DNA of 42,584 bases from an uncultured Clostridia bacterium. GTDB taxonomy: Bacteria; Bacillota; Peptococcia; Peptococcales; Peptococcaceae. Positions 1 to 8,103 of this stretch are shown here, one piece after another. Position 1 is the stretch's first letter; each line of letters starts with the position of its first letter. The stretch lies in contig CALXUG010000024.1 of NCBI GenBank assembly GCA_944391625.1, forward strand, positions 1-42,584, in the 5' to 3' direction. Position numbers and translations under genes: made by a program. The notes beneath the pieces were generated by a model, which ran no database searches, had not been told where the DNA came from, and was given only the letters and a program-made list of their open reading frames with translations.

Positions 1-2
1 CC

Positions 3-75
3 GGGCGTTTAGCTCAGCTGGGAGAGCGTCTGCCTTACAAGCAGAATGTCGGCGGTTCGATCCCGTCAACGCCCA
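3..75 (+). tRNA. tRNA-Val (TAC)
   Basis: The cloverleaf is complete: a 7-bp acceptor stem GGGCGTT/AACGCCC, a D-arm, an anticodon loop with TAC between CTGCC and GCAG, and a T-arm with GGTTCGATCC. The CCA is not encoded. It is the first gene of a three-tRNA cluster that ends in a shared terminator. Confidence 0.97.
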
Positions 76-86
76 TTTTTTACTCT

Positions 87-160
87 GGCGCAGTAGTTCA
101 GATGGTTAGAATGCCAGCCTGTCACGCTGGAGGTCGTGGGTTCGATTCCCATCTGCGTCG
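87..160 (+). tRNA. tRNA-Asp (GTC)
   Basis: Acceptor arms GGCGCAG and CTGCGTC pair with one G-T. The anticodon loop carries GTC between CCAGC and GCTGG, and the T-loop reads GGTTCGATTCC. The discriminator is G, as expected for Asp. CCA is not encoded. It lies 11 bp after tRNA-Val. Confidence 0.97.
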
Positions 161-171
161 TTCCCTTATAT

Positions 172-244
172 GCCGGTGTAGCTCAATTGGCAGAGCAGCT
201 GATTTGTAATCAGCAGGTCGCGGGTTCGAGTCCCATCACCGGCT
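172..244 (+). tRNA. tRNA-Thr (TGT)
   Basis: Acceptor arms GCCGGTG/CACCGGC pair perfectly. The anticodon stem GCTGA/TCAGC closes the loop TTTGTAA, which gives anticodon TGT. The discriminator is T and CCA is not encoded. It is the last gene of the cluster. Confidence 0.97.
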
Positions 245-248
245 TGAA

Positions 249-280
249 AAAAGAACGCTTATGTGGCGTTCTTTTTTTGT
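249..280 (+). terminator. Terminator of the tRNA cluster
   Basis: The inverted repeat AAAGAACGC/GCGTTCTTT is followed by a run of T, 5 bp after tRNA-Thr. This is a typical Rho-independent terminator. Confidence 0.9.
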
Positions 281-464
281 TTTATCGCTAACCTGCACGC
301 CATAAATAAATCTATTGGATAACCAAAAAATTCCCTCTTCTCCCCTCTCTTTCAGCTTTTCTCATCGATGATTTTTAATTCTGTACGATATCTTCATTTT
401 AATTCATTGCACAAATTCATATCAGACAAAGTAAAATAAAAAATCGGAAAAGGAGTAACAACTC

Positions 465-980
465 ATGAATATATTACTAGAAACACCCCGGCTTTACTTA
501 CGCCAGCTGCAGCAGGAGGACAAAGATGCTATCGCTGTATTTTTACAGGATGAGCAGGTTATGTATGCCTGGGAACACGGCTTTTCACAAGAAGAAGTGG
601 ACAACTGGCTGCAGCAAAATCTGCTGCGGTATCAAAGAGACGGCTACAGCTACTGGGCAGTAATAGAAAAAGAAAACCAGCTGTTAATTGGAGTCTGCGG
701 CATTTTAGCAGAAACAGCCAATGGAAAACCGTACACCGGTATCGGTTATATTTTTCGTAAAGATTGCTGGCATAAAGGCTATGCCTTAGAAAGCGCCAAA
801 GCATGCATGGAATATGGCTTTCAGCAGCTCCATCTTCCCCTGCTGACTGCACAAATCCGTCCGGAAAATACAGCATCCTGCAAACTGGCGGAAAAACTTG
901 GTATGCAAGTCATCGACCAGTTTACAAAACACTATCGCGGAAAAGAAATGAAACACCTGTTATACGGTCGTACCCCTTAA
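465..980 (+). CDS. GNAT acetyltransferase (RimJ/RimL-like)
   Basis: This 171-residue protein fits the GNAT N-acetyltransferase fold of the RimJ/RimL type. It opens with the family signature ETPRLYLRQL (residues 6-15). The acetyl-CoA region is seen as IGYIFRKDCWHKGYALESAK (about 93-112), followed by RPENTASCKLAEKLGM near the C-terminus, where N and S are the usual conserved positions. The acceptor substrate cannot be read from the sequence: ribosomal protein N-termini, small amines and antibiotics are all known for this family. The ATG has AAAGGAG 8 bp upstream. It stands alone between the tRNA cluster and a convergent trpR-like gene. Confidence 0.85.
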   Translation: MNILLETPRLYLRQLQQEDKDAIAVFLQDEQVMYAWEHGFSQEEVDNWLQQNLLRYQRDGYSYWAVIEKENQLLIGVCGILAETANGKPYTGIGYIFRKDCWHKGYALESAKACMEYGFQQLHLPLLTAQIRPENTASCKLAEKLGMQVIDQFTKHYRGKEMKHLLYGRTP

Positions 981-1025
981 CTGATACGATACGTCATCGT
1001 CAATACTTCATCCCCTTTTTGGGCA

Positions 1026-1063
1026 CAAAAAAACAGATGGGGAAACAATGCTCCCACACCTGT
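1026..1063 (-). terminator. Terminator of the trpR-like gene
   Basis: Read on the minus strand, ACAGGTGTGGG pairs with CCCCATCTGT and is followed by seven T. It sits about 20 bp past the stop of the trpR-like gene. Confidence 0.75.
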
Positions 1064-1082
1064 AACAATTAGCCTCTGTAAG

Positions 1083-1379
1083 TCATTCTTTTGCTTTTAA
1101 ACGCTCCAATACAAGGCGATACCCATCCGCCCCATAATTCAGACAACGCTTTACTCTGCTGATTGTAGCTGTGCTGGCACCGGTCACAGCTGCAATCTCT
1201 GTATAGGTCTGCTCCTGATCCAGCATTTTGGCTACAGCCATACGCTGCGCCAGCGCTTTAATTTCGGAAATCGTTGATATATCTTCAAAAAAACGATAAA
1301 AATCTTCTTTTGTCTGCAACTGCTGCATCGCTTCAAACAGCTGATCAATCTGCGCATCTTCCAATTTACTCTGATACAT
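1083..1379 (-). CDS. TrpR-like transcriptional regulator (YerC/YecD family)
   Basis: A small DNA-binding protein of the TrpR superfamily, YerC/YecD group, widespread in Bacillota. The helix-turn-helix is visible as MLDQEQTYTEIAAVTGAST followed by ATISRVKRCLNYG, the family hallmark. I place the start at ATG 1379 (98 aa) because AAAGGG lies 6 bp upstream. The GTG at 1388 used by the longest reading frame sits directly on that Shine-Dalgarno and is unlikely. The ligand and targets of this family are poorly defined; a tryptophan role is not implied. It is transcribed singly and ends in its own terminator. Confidence 0.85.
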   Translation of the reverse strand: MYQSKLEDAQIDQLFEAMQQLQTKEDFYRFFEDISTISEIKALAQRMAVAKMLDQEQTYTEIAAVTGASTATISRVKRCLNYGADGYRLVLERLKAKE

Positions 1380-1484
1380 ATCCGGCACCCTTTCATTCTG
1401 TAACGCTTTAGTTTGTTAATATACTACTACATCTCCGGAAAGTTGTCAAACAAAATCATCGTTTCATACCTGTCATAAATAGTA

Positions 1485-2036
1485 TTATCCCATAAAAAGC
1501 GCGCCCAAGATTGCCGCTGCGCCAATTAAGATAACCGGATGCAGCTTAAATTTATGAATAGCCACAAATCCCATTGCTGCCAACAGCACACTCAGCCAAT
1601 CGACAGAAATGGCTGCCGCTCCCGGTTTAAGCAAAACGGTACAGCCAATAGAATAGGCCGCATAAAAAATCAGTCCAACCACAACAGGGCGAATACCGAC
1701 TGTCATCCGCTCCCAAGCCCGTCCGCCCCGCTCGGTCTGTAAAATACGAGTTACCAGCAATACCAGAAAAAATGCCGGCAGCATCAGACCAACAGTGGCA
1801 AAGGTGGCACCAATCAATCCGCCCATTTTAAAGCCCACATAGGTAGCTACATTAATACCCAGCGGCCCCGGCGTACTCTCCGATACAGCAATAATATTGA
1901 TGAACTCCTGTATTTCCATCCAGCCACGATTGATAACCTCACCCTGAATAAAGGGCAGGATGCCATATCCGCCGCCAAAACAAAACAGCCCAATCATAGC
2001 AAACACAAGCATCATTTCCAAACAAAGCTGCAGCAT
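1485..2036 (-). CDS. Chromate transporter, second half (ChrA domain)
   Basis: A 183-residue membrane protein with the single-domain CHR (chromate transporter) fold. The diagnostic FCFGGGYGILPFIQGEVINR is at residues 18-37 and SESTPGPLGINVATYVG follows at about 52-68. About six hydrophobic segments are visible. It overlaps the preceding chr gene by TAATG, so the two are translationally coupled. In short-chain CHR pairs, two homologous half-proteins inserted in opposite orientation form the transporter. Real substrates in anaerobes are uncertain; chromate or sulfate-like anions are the family assumption. Confidence 0.88.
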   Translation of the reverse strand: MLQLCLEMMLVFAMIGLFCFGGGYGILPFIQGEVINRGWMEIQEFINIIAVSESTPGPLGINVATYVGFKMGGLIGATFATVGLMLPAFFLVLLVTRILQTERGGRAWERMTVGIRPVVVGLIFYAAYSIGCTVLLKPGAAAISVDWLSVLLAAMGFVAIHKFKLHPVILIGAAAILGALFMG

Positions 2037-2575
2037 TATTCTGTCTCCCCTTTCTGTCGGGTAATCAACCAGCCGGCCAATGCACCGCCCAAAATCAACA
2101 CTACAGGATGCACGTTAAATATGGCCAAAACAAAAGCGATTGCAATCAATAGAATCTGCAGTTTGTTTTTTAAACAAGGACGCCCCAGTTTTACAGCCGC
2201 TGCCGCAATCATACCCACCACAACTGCGCGAATCCAATGGAATGCGCCCATTACATGGGGATTATCATTAAACTTCAAAATTAAGTTCGCCAGGAATATA
2301 ATAATCAAAAAAGACGGCAGCGCTACGCCCAAAGCACAGATTATAGCACCAGTTTTCCCTCTTAGCTTATATCCCACCGATGTTGCTGCATTCACCGCCA
2401 TCACGCCAGGCAATGACTGCGCAATAATTAAAATTTCTGCCAGTTCCTCCTCTGGAATCAAATGATACTTTTCGCTGATTTCATGCTGAATAATGGGAAT
2501 CATCACATAGCCGCCGCCAAAGGTACATGCCCCAATGCGAAAAAAGATCCAGAATAAAGTCCATAATTGCTGCAT
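2036..2575 (-). CDS. Chromate transporter, first half (ChrA domain)
   Basis: A 179-residue CHR-family half-transporter. The motif ACTFGGGYVMIPIIQHEI is at residues 16-33 and the family signature AQSLPGVMAVNAATSVGYKL follows at about 52-71. It is the first gene of the chr pair and starts about 30 bp after the terminator of the probable 6S RNA on the same strand. It may therefore depend on read-through or on a promoter inside the RNA gene. The partner is encoded immediately downstream with overlapping stop and start codons. Confidence 0.88.
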   Translation of the reverse strand: MQQLWTLFWIFFRIGACTFGGGYVMIPIIQHEISEKYHLIPEEELAEILIIAQSLPGVMAVNAATSVGYKLRGKTGAIICALGVALPSFLIIIFLANLILKFNDNPHVMGAFHWIRAVVVGMIAAAAVKLGRPCLKNKLQILLIAIAFVLAIFNVHPVVLILGGALAGWLITRQKGETE

Positions 2576-2603
2576 AGGATTGCCTCCACTTCTAAATAAA
2601 TGC

Positions 2604-2636
2604 AGAAAAAAAACGACTGGTCGCCCAATCGTTTTT
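2604..2636 (-). terminator. Terminator of the probable 6S RNA
   Basis: On the minus strand AAACGATTGG pairs with CCAGTCGTTT around a GCGA tetraloop and runs into eight T. It separates the structured RNA from the chr genes. Confidence 0.8.
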
Positions 2637-2830
2637 CATATGACCCCACATAGCCGTAATGCCCAGCGTTTTGAACCTGCATGTGCAGGTGGGTATCCTC
2701 CTGTTGTCTTCAGCGTTCCATTTAAACATAAACGGCATCAAATTCAACAGCAGAGTCCGGATTCCCCTATGAAAGGTGTTGGTCAAAAACATACCAGACA
2801 TACACGCACCTAGCAGGGAGGTCTTAACCT
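2637..2830 (-). ncRNA. ssrS: Probable 6S RNA (SsrS)
   Basis: This roughly 190-nt stretch has no credible coding frame but has a full transcription unit: a strong promoter, a structured body and a terminator. The 3' part reads CACATGCAGGTTCAAAACG and then CATTACGGCTATGTGGGG. It follows the order of the 6S 3' half (GGTTCAA, then a CGGC-rich strand, then the closing strand). The 5' GACCTCC can pair with 3' GGGGTC to form the closing stem. Length and context agree with 6S RNA, which binds the sigma-70 holoenzyme and releases it through product RNA synthesis. Identification rests on motif order, not on a covariance search. Confidence 0.7.
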
Positions 2831-2836
2831 GTTTTT

Positions 2837-2865
2837 ATAATAGCATATACTGCTCATAAATGCAA
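2837..2865 (-). promoter_or_regulatory. Sigma-70 promoter of the probable 6S RNA
   Basis: On the minus strand, TTGCAT (2865-2860) and TATTAT (2842-2837) are separated by exactly 17 bp, with a TGC extended -10. The predicted start falls near 2830. Confidence 0.8.
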
Positions 2866-2965
2866 TATATCAAAAAAATTTTTCTAAGTCTACTTATTTG
2901 AGCAAACCTGAACAGCTATTCATTCTATACGCTTTCTGCCTCTTCAGACTACACCAGCTATCTTC

Positions 2966-5395
2966 CTACATCCGCATGGTTGCGTTAAATTGCTGCGCCA
3001 GAGCGCCAAAAATCTTGTCATACTCTACATTAACTTCTTCTACGGTCAAGGTTCTGTCTGCCTGGAAGGTCAGCGCAAAGGCAATACTCTTACTGCCGGA
3101 AGCAATCTGTCCGCCCTGATAAACGTCGAAGATTTTTACATCATCCAACAATTCAGAACCCGCAGCCCAGATTGCTTTTTCCAAATCAGCGGCAGCCACT
3201 GCTTCGGACACAACAACAGCCATATCCCGTGTGGATGCAGGGAATTTTGGCAGCGGTTTCAGCTGAATTGCACCTGTGCCTACTGCAATAATGGTATCCA
3301 CATCCAGCTCAGCCACATAAACACGATCCTCCAGACCATAATTGTCCGCAATCGCCGGATGGATCTCACCAAATACACCGGCCTGCTGTCCGTTCAGATA
3401 TAAGTAAGCAGCGCGGCCCGGGTGATAAATACTGTTATCCTTGCAAGGTACAAAACTGATATCGGCAATCTTCAAATCAGCCAGCAGTTCTTCTACAATC
3501 CCTTTCAAATAATAGAAGTCATATGCGATACCGGAATGACTCCATGTCTGTGTCGTTTTTCCTTTTAAAGCAATGCCCAGTGTCCATTTTTCATTGGCCA
3601 AGGTTTGCGGTGTCAGTTCCCCTTCCAGCAGGAAAATTTTGCCCAACTCAAAAATGGCTACATCTTCATTGCGGCGGTTATGATTAAACAATACCGTATT
3701 CAACAATCCCGGTACAATGCTGGTACGCATATGTCCCTGTTCCTCGGATAACGGATTCATAATCGGAATGCTGTTGCGGCGGATATCGCCTTCTGGATAA
3801 TTTAATTTTTCATCATTATTTTTGTTGATAAAGCTGTAATTCATAACTTCATGCAAGCCCATGCCGGCCAAACTCTGAATCAAGTTATCACGAATTTTCT
3901 GCGCCGCTGTCAGACTGCCGCGGCTGGAAGCGCCATAAGGCAAGGTCTGCGGAATGGCATCATAGCCATAAACACGAGCTACTTCTTCGATCAAATCTTC
4001 CGGAATGGAGCAGTCCGGACGGTATCCGGGCACTTCCACTGTAATAGCGGTTCCGTTATCTTGCAGGATATGGAAGTTTAAACTTTCCAGAATTTCTTTG
4101 ATGCGGGCATCGGTAATATCTGTACCCAGCAAATTATTCACTTTTGCCAGCTGCAAGGTGATGGTCACAGGTTCATGTTTGGTTGGATAATTGTCAATGG
4201 CACCACCCACTACCACACCGCCGCCGGTCAGCTGCATCAGCTGAGCAGCCCGTTCTGCCGCAGTCAGCACAGTGTCCAGATTGATACCTTTTTCAAAACG
4301 GATAGAAGCTTCAGAACGCAGCCCCAATTTGGTAGAAGTACGGCGTACCGATGTGGCATTGAAATAAGCAGATTCAATAAATACATCGGTAGTCTGGTTG
4401 GTTACTTCGGTATTTTCGCCGCCCATAACACCAGCCACTGCAACCGCTCTGGCACCGTCGCAAATCAGCAGCATTTCATCGGTCAATGTACGTTTCTGGC
4501 TGTCTAAAGTCACAATTTCTTCGTCAGCAGCAGCTTTGCGCACATTGATTTTATGGTCAGCCAGTTCATGATAATCAAAAGCGTGCAGCGGTTGTCCATA
4601 TTCCATCATCACATAATTGGTCACGTCCACAATATTGTTGATAGGACGCATACCGGCGCATTGCAAACGGTGCTGCAACCAGAAAGGAGATGGCTGAATT
4701 TTTACACCGCGAATCATTTTACCAGCATACCGATGACATAATTCAGGCGCTGCAATTTCCACAGTCATCAGCTGATTCACATCATCGTTGTCTGCTGTAA
4801 ATTCCGGCTGAGGCAGTCTTACTTCTTTGCCCAGCAATACGCCGATTTCCTGGGCAATATTTAATACGCTCAGACAATCAGAACGGTTTGGTGTCAAATC
4901 CAGTTCCAAAATATAATCATCTAAGCCCATAATTTCAGTGATAGGTGTTCCCAGCACAGTGTCCTCCGGCAATACCAGAATACCTTCTTTCTGTTCTGGC
5001 GGAATCTGTTCCGGATCAATGCCCAGTTCTTTGGAGGAACAAATCATCCCGTTGGATTCCACACCGCGCAGCTTGGCTTTTTTGATTTTCAAACCGCCCG
5101 GCAGTTCAGCGCCTACCATAGCGAATGGAATTTTCTGACCAGCATCTACATTGGCAGCGCCGCAGACAACCTGAATGTTGTTTTCGCCGTCAGTAGTTAC
5201 ATGGCAAAGATTCAGATGGGTATCCGGCACCGGTGTTTTGTCCAGTACCAGCGCTGCTACCACACCGCTGACCCCTTTATTGGTAGGAATGACATGCTCT
5301 ACAGCCACACCGGCTCTTGTCATCACTTCTGCCAGTTCATCGGCAGTTAAATCAATATCTACATACTCTTTTAACCAATTATAAGAAACCTGCAT
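2966..5395 (-). CDS. pheT: Phenylalanine-tRNA ligase beta subunit
   Basis: Full-length PheT (809 aa) of the alpha2-beta2 enzyme that charges tRNA-Phe. The N-terminus MQVSYNWLKEYVDIDLTADE is canonical. Next come the EMAP/tRNA-binding domain (about 40-155, with VVCGAANVDAGQKIPFA), the B3/B4 editing domain (about 210-390, with GVMGGENTEV) and the B5 domain. The catalytic-like module follows (about 480-690, including YGYDAIPQTLP), then a C-terminal anticodon-binding FDX-ACB domain (about 710-809, KFPASTRDMAVVV). The ATG is preceded by GGGGAGG. It lies 15 bp after pheS and is controlled by the same T-box leader. Confidence 0.98.
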   Translation of the reverse strand: MQVSYNWLKEYVDIDLTADELAEVMTRAGVAVEHVIPTNKGVSGVVAALVLDKTPVPDTHLNLCHVTTDGENNIQVVCGAANVDAGQKIPFAMVGAELPGGLKIKKAKLRGVESNGMICSSKELGIDPEQIPPEQKEGILVLPEDTVLGTPITEIMGLDDYILELDLTPNRSDCLSVLNIAQEIGVLLGKEVRLPQPEFTADNDDVNQLMTVEIAAPELCHRYAGKMIRGVKIQPSPFWLQHRLQCAGMRPINNIVDVTNYVMMEYGQPLHAFDYHELADHKINVRKAAADEEIVTLDSQKRTLTDEMLLICDGARAVAVAGVMGGENTEVTNQTTDVFIESAYFNATSVRRTSTKLGLRSEASIRFEKGINLDTVLTAAERAAQLMQLTGGGVVVGGAIDNYPTKHEPVTITLQLAKVNNLLGTDITDARIKEILESLNFHILQDNGTAITVEVPGYRPDCSIPEDLIEEVARVYGYDAIPQTLPYGASSRGSLTAAQKIRDNLIQSLAGMGLHEVMNYSFINKNNDEKLNYPEGDIRRNSIPIMNPLSEEQGHMRTSIVPGLLNTVLFNHNRRNEDVAIFELGKIFLLEGELTPQTLANEKWTLGIALKGKTTQTWSHSGIAYDFYYLKGIVEELLADLKIADISFVPCKDNSIYHPGRAAYLYLNGQQAGVFGEIHPAIADNYGLEDRVYVAELDVDTIIAVGTGAIQLKPLPKFPASTRDMAVVVSEAVAAADLEKAIWAAGSELLDDVKIFDVYQGGQIASGSKSIAFALTFQADRTLTVEEVNVEYDKIFGALAQQFNATMRM

Positions 5396-5410
5396 TACTT
5401 CTACCTCCCC

Positions 5411-6433
5411 TTAAAATTGACGCAGAAAACGCAAATCATTTTCATACATCAGACGCAAATCGTTGATTCCGTATTTGAGCATAGCGATACGTTCTACCCC
5501 TAAACCAAAGGCAAAACCGCTGACCTGTTCCGGATCATAGCCGCCGGCCCGCAGCACATTTGGATGCACCATACCGGCGCCCAGAATTTCCAGCCAACCG
5601 GTGTTGGAGCACATCCGACAGCCTTCTCCATGACACATACAGCAGGAGATATCCACTTCTACACTTGGCTCAGTGAACGGGAAATAGCTTGGACGCAGAC
5701 GAATCCGTGTATCCTTGCCGAACATCTCCTGACAGAAGGACAACAGCAAACCGTTCAAATCGCTCATGCGGATATTTTTATCTACCAGCAGACCTTCAAT
5801 CTGATGAAACATCGGAGAATGGGTAGCATCATCATCTTTCCGGTATACTTTACCCGGGCAGATAACTTTGATCGGCAGCGCACCTTCTTTGGCTTCCATG
5901 GTGTGTACCTGTACACCGGATGTCTGCGTACGCAGCACAATTTCCGGATTGATGTAGAAAGTATCCTGCATATCCCGCGCCGGATGATCCTTTGGCAGGT
6001 TCAATGCTTCAAAGTTATAGTAATCGCTCTCAATTTCAGGCCCTTCCGCTACTTCAAAGCCCAACCCCATAAAAATCTGTTTGGCTTCTTCAATGACCAT
6101 GGTAATCGGATGCTTGGTGCCATGATTTAAAGCACGGCCCGGCAGTGTAACATCCAGTGTTTCAGAAGCCAGTTTGGCTTCCTGCACAGCCGCTTTCATT
6201 TCGGCCAGCTTGCGGTCCAGCACCTGATTAATTTCATCCCGCACTTCATTGGCCAACTGGCCGATAACAGGACGTTCTTCGGCACTCAATTTGCCCATCC
6301 CTTTTAAGATGGTGGTCAATTCCCCTTTTTTCCCTAAAAACCGTACTTTCTGCTCGTTGAGGTAATCTATACTCTTGGCTTCTTCCAATGCCTGTATAGC
6401 CGCCTCTTTAATTTTCTTTAATTCATCACGCAC
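5411..6433 (-). CDS. pheS: Phenylalanine-tRNA ligase alpha subunit
   Basis: Catalytic alpha subunit of PheRS. The N-terminal coiled coil (about 1-85, with [12 protein letters not shown]) is followed by the class II catalytic core. Motif 2 ([20 protein letters not shown]) and motif 3 ([17 protein letters not shown]) are clear. I start it at GTG 6433 (340 aa, the usual length) because AAGGAGG lies 8 bp upstream. The longer frame opening at 6493 would begin inside the leader and translate the Shine-Dalgarno itself. pheT follows after 15 bp. Expression should rise when uncharged tRNA-Phe binds the upstream T-box. Confidence 0.97.
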   Translation of the reverse strand: MRDELKKIKEAAIQALEEAKSIDYLNEQKVRFLGKKGELTTILKGMGKLSAEERPVIGQLANEVRDEINQVLDRKLAEMKAAVQEAKLASETLDVTLPGRALNHGTKHPITMVIEEAKQIFMGLGFEVAEGPEIESDYYNFEALNLPKDHPARDMQDTFYINPEIVLRTQTSGVQVHTMEAKEGALPIKVICPGKVYRKDDDATHSPMFHQIEGLLVDKNIRMSDLNGLLLSFCQEMFGKDTRIRLRPSYFPFTEPSVEVDISCCMCHGEGCRMCSNTGWLEILGAGMVHPNVLRAGGYDPEQVSGFAFGLGVERIAMLKYGINDLRLMYENDLRFLRQF

Positions 6434-6499
6434 AATGACAACCTCCTTCAAAATAATTCCCGCTTCGGCGGCATTTGTGCCTGCCGTCCACATGCGGAC

Positions 6500-6534
6500 A
6501 AAAAGAAAAAACCCTCGTCACAAAGGGACGAAGG
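6500..6534 (-). terminator. Regulated terminator of the pheST T-box
   Basis: CCTTCGTCCC pairs with GACGAGGG on the minus strand, followed by TTTTTTCTTTTT. It is the terminator that competes with the T-box antiterminator. Confidence 0.88.
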
Positions 6535-6765
6535 TCTGATTTCGCGGTACCACCCTAATTACTGTTTTAAAAACAGTCTGCTCAAACCGTTAACGCCGGT
6601 GCTACGTTTTACCTACTTGACATTCTGCTGTGCAGAATGGTTCAATAAAAATGCTCCAAGGCGAACCCGTTTATCTTTTCCGGTTTGAAGCTTTCAGCCA
6701 AGGCTCCAATCTCTGCATCCGATTATCAATAACGGCTCCTCTTCCACGCATATCATATTTCATTG
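6500..6765 (-). promoter_or_regulatory. T-box leader of pheST
   Basis: The minus strand carries the conserved T-box sequence GGGTGGTACCGCG (6555-6543), whose TGGT can pair with the tRNA 3' end. It is followed by a terminator helix and a long upstream stem I region. A candidate Phe specifier TTC lies in AAAGCTTCAAACC within stem I. T-box leaders sense the ratio of charged to uncharged tRNA and permit read-through when charging is low. The identity as a Phe leader follows from the downstream genes; the specifier assignment is tentative. Confidence 0.93.
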
Positions 6766-6771
6766 CCAACA

Positions 6772-6800
6772 ATTATAACAAAGGAACTACAAAAGAGCAA
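6772..6800 (-). promoter_or_regulatory. Promoter of pheST
   Basis: On the minus strand TTGCTC (6800-6795) and TATAAT (6777-6772) are 17 bp apart. The -35 box ends only 7 bp from the duplicated target site of the neighbouring foldback element. Confidence 0.8.
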
Positions 6801-6817
6801 GTAAAATATTCATTTCA

Positions 6818-7081
6818 GATCGTGTAAATTTCCTGCAGGAAAAAGATAGCACTATCCAAAATACAACATGTTTACCCCATTTATCACAACATTTCTCCAA
6901 AATCACCAAGAGGGCAATATCTTTGCAGAAAGTCCACCTCTGGATGGAGATTTCTGCAGGCTGTCCCAATCGTGGCAGACGCAGTCTGACTAAGATGGAC
7001 AGGCTAAGAAATGTCCAGAGCAGCGTGTGGACGCTGCAACAGATATTGCCCGATATAGAGTGCTGTTTTCTTTACACGATC
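6818..7081. mobile_element. 264-bp MITE-like foldback element with 10-bp target duplication
   Basis: The ends are perfect 11-bp inverted repeats, GATCGTGTAAA at 6818-6828 and TTTACACGATC at 7071-7081. The 10-bp sequence ATTCATTTCA flanks both sides exactly (6808-6817 and 7082-7091), the signature of transposition. Internally AGCACT/AGTGCT and GGGCAATATCT/AGATATTGCCC also pair, so the whole element can fold into one long hairpin. There is no transposase frame, so it is non-autonomous. A 10-bp duplication is compatible with IS4-group transposases among others; the mobilising family is not identified. It sits immediately upstream of the pheST promoter. Confidence 0.88.
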
Positions 7082-7114
7082 ATTCATTTCACTGCGTAAA
7101 CTGACCCTATTTTA

Positions 7115-7501
7115 TCATATATGCACAAATATGGTGTGCAGTACAGCCAAAACCAAACAAACGACAGCCAGCCGTTTATGGCAAAACAGCCAGCGGGAAA
7201 TTTTTCTGCGCATCAGACAAGTACCTGTCAAAAGCAAGATGCACACAAACAACACCCAGCCACTGCCAAGCATCAAAATTGTTGCCTCTGTGGTTTCAAC
7301 CAAGGCCAGCACACCATGCAGCAACCCGATCACCAGCAGCAAACCACCCCACACACCATGTTGTTTTCCCGTAACCAAGCTTAACACGGTTGAACGCTTT
7401 CTTCTTTTTTTCATAATCTGCTTTGCTGCATGGTTCAATTCTGCCAATACCAAAATAATCAATGCCACCCAGCCCAAAACACTGCCTATCATCCCAATCA
7501 C
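7115..7501 (-). CDS. Small four-helix membrane protein with paired histidines
   Basis: A 128-residue hydrophobic protein with four predicted membrane helices (about 2-22, 48-66, 73-93 and 108-126). Helix 2 and helix 4 each hold two histidines 14 residues apart (HGVWGGLLLVIGLLH and HKRLAVVCLVLAVLH). That spacing places them on one helix face, as in b-haem proteins such as ferric-reductase-like and cytochrome b561-like domains. I infer a possible two-haem membrane electron carrier; the family is not recognised with certainty. The start is GTG 7501 or ATG 7492, neither with a strong Shine-Dalgarno. It is divergent from a marR gene that may control it. Confidence 0.6.
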   Translation of the reverse strand: MIGMIGSVLGWVALIILVLAELNHAAKQIMKKRRKRSTVLSLVTGKQHGVWGGLLLVIGLLHGVLALVETTEATILMLGSGWVLFVCILLLTGTCLMRRKISRWLFCHKRLAVVCLVLAVLHTIFVHI

Positions 7502-7542
7502 CCACTCTGCATTTCATCTTGTTTCCTCGGAAACATAATTTC

Positions 7543-7621
7543 ATTATAGTTATTTTTGTTTCCATGTCAACATATTTATTTACAGCAGACGATAACTATA
7601 GTACAATACGATTACTATAAT
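7543..7621. promoter_or_regulatory. Candidate MarR operator sites in the divergent intergenic region
   Basis: Three related 11-mers lie between the divergent genes: ATTATAGTTAT (7543-7553), ATAACTATAGT (7592-7602, inverse of the first with one mismatch) and ATTACTATAAT (7611-7621). The last two overlap likely marR promoter elements. This is consistent with autoregulation and control of the membrane protein gene, but not proven. Confidence 0.45.
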
Positions 7622-7638
7622 CAATAGAAGGTGATTCC

Positions 7639-8094
7639 TTGCAACAGAACACAGATTTCACAGCACTGCTTTTTCAGCTTTTCAATAAAGTCAATGCCAA
7701 TGAACACTCACACGGACAAAAACCATTGACCTTTACCGTTGGCAATACCGCTTACACAGTATCGCCGGCCGAATGCCATGTACTGGACTACATTGCCCGG
7801 CACGATAAAACCAACGCCATCTCCATTGCCGCAGCGTCAGGCATTACCCGAGGCGGCATTTCCAAAATCACCGCCCGCTTAGAACAAAAAGGATTGCTGA
7901 CTGTAACCGCCGCACCGGACAATAAAAAAATGCTGTCCTACTCCCTGACACAAACCGGACAAGCCATCTGCATCCAGCATCAACAAGCACACCAACAGAC
8001 CTTTTCTGCCCTGGAAAAAATTTTGCAACAATACACAGCAGAAGAAATCGCCTGTATCAAACGCTTCATCCAGCAAATCAGCGAAATCATCTAA
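7639..8094 (+). CDS. MarR-family transcriptional regulator
   Basis: A 151-residue winged-helix repressor. The recognition region ISIAAASGITRGGISKITAR (about 53-72) is followed by the wing EQKGLLTVTAAPDNKKMLSY and a C-terminal dimerisation helix. It starts at TTG 7639, supported by AGAAGGTG 6 bp upstream; no ATG is available in frame nearby. The gene is divergent from the paired-histidine membrane protein and is followed by a long hairpin. MarR proteins usually repress their neighbour and themselves and respond to small phenolic or oxidising ligands; the ligand here is unknown. Confidence 0.85.
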   Translation: MQQNTDFTALLFQLFNKVNANEHSHGQKPLTFTVGNTAYTVSPAECHVLDYIARHDKTNAISIAAASGITRGGISKITARLEQKGLLTVTAAPDNKKMLSYSLTQTGQAICIQHQQAHQQTFSALEKILQQYTAEEIACIKRFIQQISEII

Positions 8095-8103
8095 GCACAA
8101 AAA

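Noticed and set aside
2535-2813. Protein-coding frames across the probable 6S RNA
   Set aside because: Frames on both strands are short, without ribosome binding sites, and lie across a promoter-structure-terminator unit.
6434-6493. N-terminal extension of PheS from ATG 6493
   Set aside because: The extension would start next to the T-box terminator and translate the AAGGAGG site. The GTG at 6433 gives the normal PheS length.
6818-7081. SRP RNA or another housekeeping RNA of about 265 nt
   Set aside because: The fold is long and hairpin-like, but the conserved SRP loop sequence is absent. The exact 10-bp target duplication and terminal repeats identify a mobile element instead.
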